A stretch of DNA of 64,000 nucleotides from Amphiura filiformis (Eukaryota > Echinodermata > Ophiuroidea > Amphilepidida > Amphiuridae): the NCBI RefSeq assembly GCF_039555335.1, contig NC_092631.1:11965701-12029700 (forward strand), written 5' to 3'. Of this stretch, positions 46,411 to 57,143 are shown piece by piece. Positions within the stretch are counted from its first letter, which is position 1. Every line of letters begins with the position of its first letter. The translations under genes were made by a program, and so were the position numbers. The notes beneath the pieces were generated by a model that saw only the letters and a program-made list of their open reading frames with translations, made no database searches and was not told where the DNA came from.

Positions 46411-47925
46411 ACTGAACCCAACCAAGGCTTGTGGACCAGATGAATTGCCTGCCAAGCTCTTGAAGATGGTCGCACATGAACTAACACCTGCACTCAGATT
46501 TCTTTATCACCAATCCTACATGTACACCCTGGGCTGCGTACCAACCCAATGGAAACAAGCTCTGGTCACCGGTATACACAAGAAAGGTCTCAAATCCGAC
46601 CCTGCAAATTACAGACCCATTTCACTTGCCTGTGTTGCAAAATAATGGAACACATTGTACTCAGCCATGTTTCCAAGCATCTCAATGCAAATAACATACT
46701 CTCAACACGGGTTTAGGGAGAGACTGTCAACGGTAACACAACTAATTACATCTTGCCATGACTGGTCTTACACTCTCCAAAATCGCGGCCAAGCTGACGT
46801 AGTGTTGCTAGACTTTAGCAAGGCGTTTGATAAAGTTCCACATCATCGTTTATCCGCCAAACTAAACTTCTACGGCATCAGAGGTCCGACTTTGGAATGG
46901 GTCAACTCCTTTCTGCACAACAGAGTACAAGCTGTGTCAGTAAACGGTTCTCACTCCAGCTGGGGCAATGTTACATCAGGTGTACCCCAAGGATCGGTAC
47001 TTGGACCAGCCCTCTTCCTGTTGTACATTAATGATATCCAAGAGAAGATCCAGTCCAGTATACGCTTGTTTGCAGACGACAGTATTGTGTATCGGGAGAT
47101 AAAGAGCGAAGAAGACCATCGCATCCTGCAGAGAGATCTCGAAGTCCTCGCTGACTGGTCATCCACCTGGCTTATGCAGTTTAACATCAGCAAGTGTGCC
47201 ATTCTCTCCATCACCAAGAAACGCAAACCAAGTATCTTCCAATATAACATCTTTGGACAGCCGCTTGTGAGAGCAGACCAGCACAAGTATCTCGGCGTTA
47301 CCATCTCGCATGATCTCCAATGGAACGACCACTGCAGTAAAATCACCAAGAAAGCGAGTCTCACCTTGGGTTTGCTACGCCGTACCTTATCTCCCTGTAA
47401 TCAAGACGTCAAAGCCAGAGCCTACCAGGCGCTTGTACGCCTTCAGCTTGACTACGCCGCTGAAGCCTGGAACCCGTGATACCATCACTGTAGTTAATCG
47501 CATTGAGCAAGTTCAGCGAGCTGCAGCACGGTTTGTCTTCAGAGACTTCAGAAGAACTACATCTGTGTCAAGCCTGATCAACACCTTGGGCTGGGACCAA
47601 CTCCATACCAGGCGCCTGGCATCACAGCTGACCATGTTCTATAAGATCCAACATGGCCTGGTCAACATACAGCTGCCACACATTATCCAACCAGCTTCAT
47701 ACATCTAGTAGACACGACCATCAATTGAAATATTCCATACCAGAAGCCACCATAGACTGCTACAAATATGCATACTATCCTAGAGCCGTAAGATTGTGGA
47801 ACCAACTACCATCAGCGACAGTGTTAGCACCATCTTTAGCCACTTTCAAGGAAGCCGCCCTATCAGCTGTGAGGGGGATGAAGGTACCTGTTGGCTCAAG
47901 ACTCCTGTAAACCACCGCAGCAAGT
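46411..47925 (+). pseudogene. LINE D: reverse transcriptase, nearly complete but frameshifted
   Basis: ACGPDELPAKLLK, TGIHKKGLKSDPANYRPISL, a stop near 46643, then QHGFRERLSTVTQL, DVVLLDFSKAFDKVPHHRL, SGVPQGSVLGPALF, RLFADDSIVYREI, HKYLGVTISHDLQW and LDYAAEAWNP are in order. A frameshift near 47479 precedes RIEQVQRAAARFVFRDF, and YYPRAVRLWNQLP and VRGMKVPVG lead to TAA at 47908-47910. All polymerase motifs, including FADD, are intact at the residue level, but the mRNA would not be read through. It is a relatively young, dead copy. Confidence 0.92.
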
Positions 47926-48091
47926 ATGTTTTTATCCCGCACCCTAAGTTTTTCGTTTGGTATGGGCGTTCCTTTTTTCTTCACCTACACTTTTCTGCAC
48001 TTTGCCTGTTGACGTCACTTCTGCACCATCCTAGTATAGCTTTTAAAGCTGCAAAAGGATTCACCTTTGAAGATTGAAGATTGAAGGTTAC
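47926..48091 (+). other. LINE D 3-prime UTR and short-repeat tail
   Basis: The sequence after the stop ends in a short tandem of TTGAAGA (TTGAAGATTGAAGATTGAAG at 48067-48087) instead of poly-A. CR1/L2-type LINEs commonly end in such microsatellites. This marks the probable 3-prime end of the insertion. Confidence 0.65.
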
Positions 48092-48100
48092 ATTTTCCAA

Positions 48101-49148
48101 ACGGGGGGCGTTTATTCAAGGTCAATTTTAGAACGATAATTCCTGTTAAAATCATTAGGTAAACTTAAAACTCACGCTAAAATGACGAACGATGAACTAG
48201 AAACACTGACTTCTGGTTCACTTCCGGGTTTCCAATCCAGATTTTCGCCAAAGAGTGACGCTATTATCGACCATGTGTGCAACTTGGTAAGCTCACTACA
48301 CAAGATAGCATGGAAATATCGGCATTTTGAAACATCTTGGTTGAAAAAAAGTGGTGGGGCGTTTATTTGGGGGTGGGCAACTATTTGACGAAATACGGTA
48401 TGTCATGATTATCGTACACATTTTTATGGTTGTCTCTCGGACAACTGCCGTCAGCATTTTGGGTTGTCCGACGTTCATTGTGGTTGTTCCGGACAACCGG
48501 ACAACCACTTATTTCCAGTGTTGCCAAAACTTTTCAGCGTCAAGGCGCGGCGCATTGACTCGCCAGGCCGCGGTAAAGGATTCTCAAGTAGCCCAATTTT
48601 TAAGCTTCCAAAAAGCGCCTAATACCGGATATTTGGGTGGATTTACCCGCATTTAGAACGCAAAACACCCAATTGGGCGGAAAAGCACTTGACTTTAAAA
48701 CTTCCGGTACTTACTGGGAAGTTACTGACCGATCAATAAATGGTCACAAAACCCATTGTAATTTCAATTTGGAGCTTCAAAGGCTCAAAACCTTTATAAA
48801 TCGGCTAAATTGAAAGGAAAATACATCAAATTAGTGCCGCGGCCTGAGACTGCCAAAAGTAGCCCAATTTTAGACAAGTAGCGGCATGCTTTTTTGAGTA
48901 GCGGCAGGCGATCGCCAAGTAGCCCAATTGTGCGCCTAAGGCGCGGCGTTGGCATCACTGCTTATTTCGAACGCTGGGTGCAATGCATATAATGTAATAT
49001 TTTGTAGTACCGTACTCAGGCATGATAGGGTTAATGAAGCCTATATTGAGTTTTGATAGTGGAGTGGTTAACTAACCCTAACACCCGAGGGGCTCTTTGG
49101 CGACTGGAAGGGAAAGAAGGACGGAATAAAGAGAGAAACCAAGCAAAG
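48101..49148. other. Repeat-derived sequence upstream of MRPL12
   Basis: 48182-48388 is an open frame with no recognised domain lying inside the terminal sequence of the 44132-48400 candidate element. 48540-48960 contains inverted, diverged words AGTAGCCCAATTTT and GGCGCGGCG at both ends, so it is probably another TE. No promoter was identified for MRPL12. Confidence 0.35.
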
Positions 49149-49198
49149 ATGTTGCTTGCTCCTCCCCTTCTACGTGCCAACGACCTATGGTCAAGACT
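49149..49198 (+). CDS. MRPL12: Candidate first coding exon of MRPL12
   Basis: An ATG with A at minus 3 (AAAGATG) opens MLLAPPLLRANDLWSR plus two bases, followed by GTATTG as a possible donor. Joining it to the certain exon at 49536 keeps the frame and gives an Arg- and Leu-containing, acid-poor N-terminus that suits a mitochondrial targeting peptide. The donor is weak, and the ATG at 49536 itself is out of frame with bL12m, so an upstream start exon is required. This is the best candidate seen, not a proven one. Confidence 0.4.
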
Positions 49199-49535
49199 GT
49201 ATTGATCAGCCAATCAGTGTGATTGTTTATCACTTCTGCAGTTGTACTTGTGTATGCTCGGCGCACAGCACAGGCCAAGTTACAAAAAATTAATTGTAAT
49301 TGCAATCCCATGGCAGTGCCAAGTGTTTGTTTGTAGATGGTTTGCAGAAGGTGAAGTACAAATTTCATTAAAACCATGATGTCTTCCACCTTCAACAGTG
49401 TATGTTTTTTCGAATCCTGATTCTGTTTGGTCTGCTTCTGTGGTTGCAGCTGGTTTAATTTCTCTAGACAATATTATACTAAGAACACATGAGATGATAA
49501 TGTACTGAATGTTTTACTTTATAATCTTTGTGTAG

Positions 49536-49746
49536 ATGTTGCATCTATCAGCAGTCTCTGTCTCACACAAGACAACAACTGCCAGTTATCTCATCAGTAA
49601 GACATTGTAGTGTAGCTAGTGAAGCATTATCACCACCAGGCAGAGATGGAGAAGAAAAGCAATACCCACAGAAAATTCAGGAAGTAGTTGATCAAATTGC
49701 AGGGCTGACATTACTAGAAGTGGCAGATCTTAATGAATTATTAAAG
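49536..49746 (+). CDS. MRPL12: Mitochondrial ribosomal protein bL12m, exon 2
   Basis: The exon follows a TTTGTGTAG acceptor, enters with one base of a split codon and leaves in phase 0 at AAG/GTAGGC. Residues 1-40 are presequence-like (CCIYQQSLSHTRQQ, SSVRHCSVASEA). Then KQYPQKIQEVVDQIAGLTLL and EVADLNELLK form the dimerisation N-terminal domain of bacterial-type L7/L12, where LTLLE(V/I)xDLNELLK is diagnostic. MRPL12 is the stalk protein of the mitochondrial large ribosomal subunit that recruits elongation factors; it also binds the mitochondrial RNA polymerase in mammals. The four certain exons encode 181 residues, a normal length for the animal protein once a short start exon is added. Confidence 0.96.
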
Positions 49747-51262
49747 GTAGGCTAAGCCAATCAGGAAATGTGTATCCAATTTTATAACAAAAGTTGGTCA
49801 TATCTGCACCATGGAAAGCTTCATTCAATGGTAGTGTTCAAGATCATATATTGTTTTAAAGCACAATATTTTTGTATTGTTCATTAACACTAAGTGTTTC
49901 TGTAAGGGATTTTATGCTCATTGTGTTTAAAGTGTGAAGAAATGGCTTGATCTGGCAATTAAACATAATACATGTACGTCTTTGTGCAAGCGGCAACTTT
50001 GTCAAGCCAGTTACTTTAGGAGCAATGTTAAAAAAGGCAAACACACAGCAAATCATTTCAGGTAATATCATTTTGTAGACCTGAAGGGAACCAATTGTAA
50101 CAAGTGGAATTTGAGTGACAACTTGCATTCACGTAACTGAAGTATTTCATCCAATTGGCAATAGTGACATGTTTGAGAGGACAATATATGTATATCTCAC
50201 TATTTTACAACATAAAAATATAAAGAATTTTAAAATCAACTTTATTTCCATGAAAGTAGGTCCGCGGATATCTCAAAACCATGACTACATGTATGCCCCT
50301 GGGCGAATTATAGGCCCAAGGTGGTCTCAAAACCATCACAGCGGGCCTATAATTTTAACCATGTCCCGAATATAAAGCACTAAATATTTGTTTTATATGT
50401 ACTGAATAAAATAGATTCTTGTCATGTGATTGGTTAAAAGAATATGTCAGGCTAGGCCAGGCTGCATGCTTTCACCTTAGCTTCAGGCCCATTTTGTCAG
50501 AGAGTGACGACTAGGCCCCACGTAGACCAAGACAAGGCCTATGATGTCGAACTATAATCACTGTGTTGATTGGTGAATTTAGTGGAAGCAATTTTTTTTC
50601 CTTACCAACTCTTTTCATCTAGATGATCGTGTTAAATAATCCTCATATTTGTAATATTATCAATATCATAGGCAGGCTTTCTGCAAAGACCATGTTGATG
50701 ATTTTGAAGTTAGCCCTAAGGTACGCCTAGTTTTGGGGTCAACTGTCTGAGTCATCTGGGGTCAAATCGCCATAGACTGCTGCAGGTTCATGAAATTTGG
50801 TGGGAACAGCCACCTTAGTGAGACAAAGAATGTAAAGGCCATTTTGGGGTCAAGTGAAATTGCACCGGTTAAAATGATGGGCGTCAAGGTGGAGGCATTG
50901 CGGCCGACGCTTTGCGTCGAGAACTGCGCAGGTCGAGACCCGCGCAATTCTAGTTTCTTATTAGCTTGCTTGTTTTGTTATAACAGGCTGGGTGCAGTGT
51001 CGACTTGATCGGTGTGTGTTGACGTCGCCTAAACAAAATCAGTCTCTTCCACAATCATACTGTCACACTTGGCCATGACACATTGTAAACATATATTATT
51101 CAATTGAAAAGAAGAGATATTATTGGACCTGCAGCACCTGCCTATCTTCAATGACACTACATGTTTATACTAAACACATGTATCATTCCTATATTTTATT
51201 CTTTAATTACATGTTAGCAGATGAACCTAAACCCAAGTTTCCTTATTTATTTTCATCAACAG
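49747..51262 (+). other. MRPL12 intron 2
   Basis: GT-AG intron (GTAGGC ... TCATCAACAG). It holds a CG-richer patch at 50880-50950 (GGCCGACGCTTTGCGTCGAG), a small palindrome resembling a TE piece. No further exon is required between the flanking phase-0 ends. Confidence 0.85.
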
Positions 51263-51334
51263 AAAACATTGAATATTCAAGATGCTCCTGTAATGGCTGC
51301 AGGGATGACAATGGCACCAGCACAAGCAAAGCAG
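51263..51334 (+). CDS. MRPL12: Mitochondrial ribosomal protein bL12m, exon 3 (hinge)
   Basis: A 72-base phase-0 exon encoding KTLNIQDAPVMAAGMTMAPA followed by QAKQ. It completes ELLKKTLNIQDAP across the splice, as in other animal bL12m, and supplies the flexible Ala/Met/Pro hinge between the dimerisation and C-terminal domains. The acceptor is CAACAG. The 3-prime end falls at AAGCAG followed by GCAAGT, which matches the consensus of the minor GC-AG intron class; no GT donor at this point keeps the frame. The exon is easy to miss because another frame is open across it. Confidence 0.9.
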
Positions 51335-52852
51335 GCAAGTCAGTCATTAAGACTATGAGTGTATAATTAAATAATTCACAGTGTTATGATCCAATGTCCA
51401 TGCCGCCTATAACTATTTTGGAAAATATTGGTAACATTTGAGCAATTTGCTCTTGAAATGATAGTCATGTGCACTGGTTGTTGTGGGGTCAAACCTGCAC
51501 CCTTTTTATCAGGAATTGAACCCCCATGCACCCTTTTGTGCCAAAGCTTGTTAGTTGTGAATTTGAAAGACTGAACATAGTCGCTAATGCAAATTTCATG
51601 GTCACTTCCAGGTTCATTGTATTATTACTATCTCTACTATCAGAGTCTGAATTGATGCAGAAATTATCCTCATCTGACAAACACTCATGATTTTATTCTT
51701 CATCTGAATCATTTGCAATGTTATTGGCACAATTACTTGCCCAACCCTGACCCTGTCAACGAACTCACATGCATCGACAATTCAGCAAATTGGCCATTTC
51801 CATCATTTTGCTGGACAACAACACACTGATTCAGATTCAACACATTGGCTGACATTCAGAATCGATTGCGATACATGCAATGTTTATGGAATCGTTGATT
51901 CTATTAAATAGGCAACATCGAATGGGTTGCAAACCTCATCTTCAAATTTTCATTGGAAATTTTTCATGAAAATATTAACGTTTTTGAACAAAATCAGCAA
52001 ATTACTTAATTTTCATAATTTTTTTCAATCAGTAACTTTACCACCACACTTAATATTTTGCTCCCATGCTTTTTAGAAACCCACCCTTCATACAGCAAAA
52101 TTTTATCCCCCACCCTTTTTACCAATTTTTGGCATTTCAAACACCCAACACTGTAGAAAGAGTGCTGGACAAACAGTGATGTGTTGTCATTGTACTTTTA
52201 GAGATTAATTTGATGAGTGTAGAGTGGCAAGTTTTACGCTTTCTATTTGTGACACAATCTACTCCATGGATGCCAAAGGATGCATTTTTGACAATTGAGT
52301 TACTATAATTATTGCCTTATAAATACAAACATTGGGCATACTTAAAATGCCAAAGGTCTAGCATACTTGGTTCTAAAGATTTGTGATGTCTATTTTAATC
52401 CATATTTTTGCCTTTATCTCAATTTCAAATTTGCTCCCTTTAGCCCCAATGGACCAGATGGTGTCACATAAATGTCAAATTCAGTGTTTTTTCTGTTTTC
52501 TAAAACTTGATTCTAGGCAAATCTGAAAATTAAATATATCTATAGGTCTTAGAAACACCACTAAATGATCGCCCCCCATTGAAATCTGTAAAAATGGTGG
52601 TTTTCTTTACTTGTTTCAGGGTTTTGCAGCAGGTGAATAAAAACCTGTTATTGCTGAACCATGAAATGGTCAGCCTATAGTAGTCTATGTTACTTCCTTC
52701 CTTGCTTCCTTACTTCCTTACTCAGCAACCTTTGGGTCTGAAATGGACATATAACCTGATGTTCATAAAATCAAACTTTTTAAAATCTTTTTTTTGAAAT
52801 ATAAAATGTTTTGAGATAAACACTCAAAGTTTCTCTGTGACATTCACATAAA

Positions 52853-53312
52853 AGCCATATTATAACATTTGCTGAGGAGGATGCCCTCACTGATTTTTTA
52901 AAATTAATTTTTTACACGATTATATTGTACTTTATTAAACCAATATACCCTGCAAAAATCAATACTCTAGGTGCTGTAGTTTTGTCAAAATCCGAGATTT
53001 TGAATAAAACGCCGGAACCGACATTTTATTATTACGATGGAATTATTAGTTGAACGCATACACGATGTTCATAAACCACAGTACATTACACGGCGGCGGG
53101 GACGGTGATCTACACAACAAAGGGTCGTACCATAACATGACCGAAGGAGTAGTGCGTATTGGCGACATATGCGCTGGTAGTAAATTCCAATTTTTCTTTG
53201 CTTTGCCGTAGTTCGGCTCAAAAATAAAAGGGGATATATCTGACAGTAAAAACTAACATTTTATGGCAAAGAAATGCTAATCTATTTTGTATGAAAATGT
53301 TATAATATGGCT
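52853..53312. mobile_element. TTAA MITE, copy 2 (in MRPL12 intron 3)
   Basis: Same family and orientation as 10907-11343, with AGCCATATTATAACATTT at the left and its inverse at the right, and long shared internal stretches such as GGTGCTGTAGTTTTGTCAAA and ACAAAGGGTCGTACCA. The right flank is TTAA (53313-53316); the left flank is TAAA, a one-base decay of the target duplication. A 30-base segment near 52915 is absent from copy 1. Confidence 0.88.
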
Positions 53313-53647
53313 TTAAGAGAAATTTCTTTTACATGTTGAATTCAGAAAAATGAGCAAATTTTCAACAATTTAACCATTGATGCTTAATCCCTGAGATTTG
53401 CTTTAAATTCCAACTCTGTAGATTTAGTTTTTGACCATTTATGGTCATTTATACATGTATGTATGTAACAAAATGTATGATTTTGTGATAGATTTATGAA
53501 AGAGTTGTTTGATTACTGCTATGTGGCTTCAAATACCTGTGAGCTAGTCAGTTTGCATAACCAATAAATGTGCTATTAATCCAGCCAAAATGAAGGAGGT
53601 TCAGATTAGGCCTACGCCAAAGAGCACATCTTTCCCAAAAAAAGCAG

Positions 53648-54477
53648 TATAGAGCCAATCTATGTCAACTCCAGGGATGTGCACCGCAGCACCTCTTCCA
53701 ATTTTTTCTTTTTTGTGCGGTGGTAGATATTGATGAAAGCTTCATACTCCATTTCTTTTCCTGTGGCATCAATTTGAAAATCAATTTTTTTTGGGGTGGG
53801 GGTCAACGTAAAAAATGTGGCGCGACATGAAAGACGATGTTCGGAGGTCCATAAATGTATAAAGGGAACCCCCTACAACTTTGAAAAGTATGTATCCTGG
53901 AGTACCATTTTGTGTAGAATTGAAATCTGGCATCAGAAAACTTGTAAACATTTACTTTAAAAGATATAGGGCTTTAAAAACATCAGTTATGTTTGCCTAC
54001 TCCACACTTTGTATGTATGAGTCATTCCATGCCATATCAACAAATAGGTTGGCTGGTCAGTGGTCATCCCCTCAGGTTTTGCTGAAATTCATTTCTAGCA
54101 TACCTCTATGGGCATAATGAACACATGGAAAAAATGAATGCTCAACTCCAAGCGGTTTTGGCGATATGGCTTGTCAAAATTTTACCCAGACCCCACTTTT
54201 TGCTCTCTCGAGTCGCACTGTTGAATTAGTCACGTTTTGGGACACTCATATTTTGACTTTGCAAAAAAAATATCAAGCTGAAAAGTACTACCCAGGGTGA
54301 CTTTCACCCAGAGAAGCAGAATCTTGCCTCAGAAACAGATTTTGTTTTAGTATGAAGCTCAAATTTTCAGGATTTAACTTCCTCATCAATATCTACCACC
54401 ACACAGAAAAAGAAAAATTGAAGAGGTGCTGCGGTGCACATCCCTGGAGTTGACATGGATTGGCTCTATATTCTTCT
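53648..54477. mobile_element. TIR element with about 105-bp termini
   Basis: The left terminus contains ATAGAGCCAATCTATGTCAA, CTCCAGGGATGTGCACCGCA and GCACCTCTTCCAATTTTT. All are inverted at 54378-54474 with few mismatches. The interior (including a plus-strand 78-codon frame at 53881-54117) has no recognised transposase. Confidence 0.8.
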
Positions 54478-54868
54478 GACAATTTGTTGGAAGTCTGGGT
54501 TACAAAAACCAGGAATGTAAAATCTTCAGGAAATTTCCTGATTTCAGGAAAATTTGCTTGGATCTTCCCTGTACAAAGTATATATACATTTTCAGGAAAT
54601 GTTAAAGCAGTTTCAGGAAATTATCAGTGCATGTTTTGATCACTGAAAAAACCACATCTGTCAATGTACATTTAAGTGGAAAAAGAGTAGATAAAGGCCT
54701 GAAAAAAGTGAGTTTAGATACAGTCTAGCTAAAGGGTTATAGGTTACAGCTCCATAAACTTGTTGAAGAGCAAATAACCCATCTACAGTAGTGCATGTTG
54801 AATTTGAGGCGAGGCTGTGTGATTTGCGAGTATTAATTAATTTGATATTATGTTGTATTTGACTACAG

Positions 54869-55015
54869 GAAGATGAGGATGCTGAGGAAGATGAATCAGC
54901 TGCAAAACAAGTCCAGACCTCATTTACAATCAAACTCCTCAAATTTGATGAGAAAAACAAAGTGAAATTAATCAAGGAAATTAAAGCTTTATCAGCGAAT
55001 ATGAATCTTGTACAG
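54869..55015 (+). CDS. MRPL12: Mitochondrial ribosomal protein bL12m, exon 4
   Basis: A 147-base exon, phase 0 on both sides, after ACTACAG and before GTAGGT. It encodes an acidic linker (EDEDAEEDESAAKQ) and the first half of the L7/L12 C-terminal domain, QTSFTIKLLKFDEKNKVKLI then KEIKALSANMNLVQ. The K-V-x-(L/V)-I-K-E-(I/V) helix is the surface that contacts translation factors on the ribosome. Confidence 0.96.
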
Positions 55016-55405
55016 GTAGGTAGAGCTTCTTAGATTAGTTCAGAGTCTGATCCCAATAATGAGAGAAATACATTGGTATTGTTTTTACCCAGATATGTAT
55101 TCAAATTATGATGGGGGTAGGCTTGGGGAAACATACACCCCCCCCCCCCGGGTGAAAATTTTGAAGTATATTTTGAAGCCTGCCTATGATATTGATAATA
55201 TGCAAATGAAATCCATAGTGATGAATAACTTTGGCAATCTTTTACATGTGAGAGATGTACGATCATATGGGAACGTTTATGCAGTTTTGTCTCATAATCT
55301 AAAAAGCCTCATCATAATATTATACAGTGCAAAGTTCTATGTACACATTTCACACAAAACATTAAAACCTGACTCAGTGGGATTATAATTCCTGTATGAC
55401 GAGAG

Positions 55406-55668
55406 CATATGTGATGCGATCAAGCAAAATCAGTTGAAATCAAGCAAAATACTGATTTTGAGATAAAGCTAAACAAAGGAACTATTTCCTTTTCTTTCCT
55501 GCTGTTTTGGAAACTCTTTAATTGTTCATATATTTGGAACTCATTGTTTAATTTCAATGGGGTTTTCTGCAAAATCCAGCTTTGTAAATGCTTTTTACTA
55601 TCCTATAAGAAACTGAAAATTTAATATTTCGGAGTTCTGACTGATTTTGCTTGATCACATCACATATG
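55406..55668. mobile_element. TIR element, about 263 bp
   Basis: CATATGTGATGCGATCAAGC and the following AAAATCAGT are inverted at 55640-55668 with one or two changes. Non-coding. Target duplication not clear. Confidence 0.75.
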
Positions 55669-57143
55669 TTGACCTGCTTTTAATAAAAGCTAGCAATTAA
55701 TCGTCTCTTTCAATATCATGTTCATTATAAATAGGCACTAAATAATAATATTTAAAGAAATAAATATAAATTGATAATAGTGTTGGGCAACATGCACTTT
55801 TCTGGAGTCAACTAGTCAGAAGCCTGAAAGTTGTGACTTCAACTGAGTCTGCGACTTTGGCAGACCATAAATTTTGGAATTTGGATTGCTGGAAATGCAG
55901 ATGAAAACAATGCCTATGTAACCGACATGTAGCACAGTAGCAGTGACCCAACTTATATAAAAAATAATGGTTTAAGCTTATGCATTAAGTTCTATTGTAG
56001 TTTGATGATTCTGTCTATTTTTATTTGTTATTTTTCAAGGCAGTGGAGATTTTTACTGCATTAAATAGGCATTTTATATAAGCTGGTGAAGAGTCGACTA
56101 TGACAATTGTCAAAGTTGAGTTGCCGACTAATGTTAACTTTAGTCGACAGAGTCGCCCAATACTAATTGATAAAGAGATAAATTAATAGATAAATGAATA
56201 ATAGATAAATAATAAAGAAATAAAAGACTATAATATTATTACAAACAGTAAATATCTTATACAAGTGGATATTCATACGTAGTGGTAGATAAAATGAAAA
56301 GAGTTTAACTTCAACACTACACTATTTTTTGCTCACCTGGAATGTTCTACTACCGTCTTCAGCAGATGGTGATGCTGTCATAAATCAGTAAATATCTTTT
56401 TGTGACTGAGAATATAAAAAATACGAAACCTATTAGCTCGTAATCAGCAGGAATTGTTAGGATTTTGCCACTACGCCAAAAAGTAGACCCAAGTTATTAA
56501 GAGTGATATAGTTGACCTGTCTGGTGTATTGTTTGTGTTTAAAGAAAGCAGACAAAGTATAGGATTTGAATTCATAATTTGTGATGCTTCTGGCAAGATG
56601 TAATAACATATATGTGACCCGCTCTGACAAAACCAGGAACAAGTTGCATTTCATGATTTGAATAAAAATGTAACCACTAGACAAAGCTTTAAAATGATAC
56701 CAAAATTATATAAATATCATCAATACGTTTCAAAATATGGAAAACTTTGTAAATGATACCTTGATATTTTTGCCAAATTGCTATTCTGAGTATTAAATAA
56801 TTAGTTTCCTGCCTTACGAGGATTGAATAGGATTATCATAGTTCAACTGTTATTTATTAAATAAACCTCTTAGGAATAAGTATTTTTAAGAATTTGAACG
56901 ACCATTTAGTCCCACAGTCAAAAATTATGAAATTAAGAATTCCACAATTTCATTTTTTTATGGGAATGTCATCTTTAAAGGCCTATAAGTTTTCTAACTC
57001 AAAAACATGTCTGGCGACTTGTTCTGGGTTTTGTTGGAGCTGGTCACATATTGACATTTATCTGCGAAGTTACAAGGCCCGCCCTTTACTATAATGTTAA
57101 TGTCTTTTTTTAGAAGAAATGGACATTAATGTCATGACTGAAG

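Larger units (their letters stand above)
44132..48400. mobile_element. Possible TIR element containing LINE D
   Basis: TACCGTATTTCGTCAAATA at 44132-44150 is exactly inverted at 48382-48400. Both ends then carry AAACGCCCC, directly at the left and after an 18-base offset at the right. The TA at each tip would suit a TA-target transposon. Related GGGCGTTTATT words at 48108 and 48357 suggest more than one copy of the terminus. It could be one element with LINE D inserted, or two unrelated short copies. Confidence 0.45.
51335..54868 (+). other. MRPL12 intron 3, apparent GC-AG intron with TEs
   Basis: Starts GCAAGT and ends TTTGACTACAG. It contains the second TTAA MITE copy (52853-53312) and a TIR element at about 53650-54475. 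The remainder is AT-rich with no recognised exon. Confidence 0.8.

Noticed and set aside
48182..48388. 68-codon frame with a good-looking N-terminus, considered as a first exon of MRPL12 or of a transposase
   Set aside because: It runs into the terminal sequence of the 44132-48400 candidate element and shares nothing with L7/L12 or with a transposase I know.
49536..49610. ATG exactly at the start of MRPL12 exon 2
   Set aside because: It is out of frame with the L7/L12 domain and meets a stop after 24 codons; it also immediately follows a splice acceptor.
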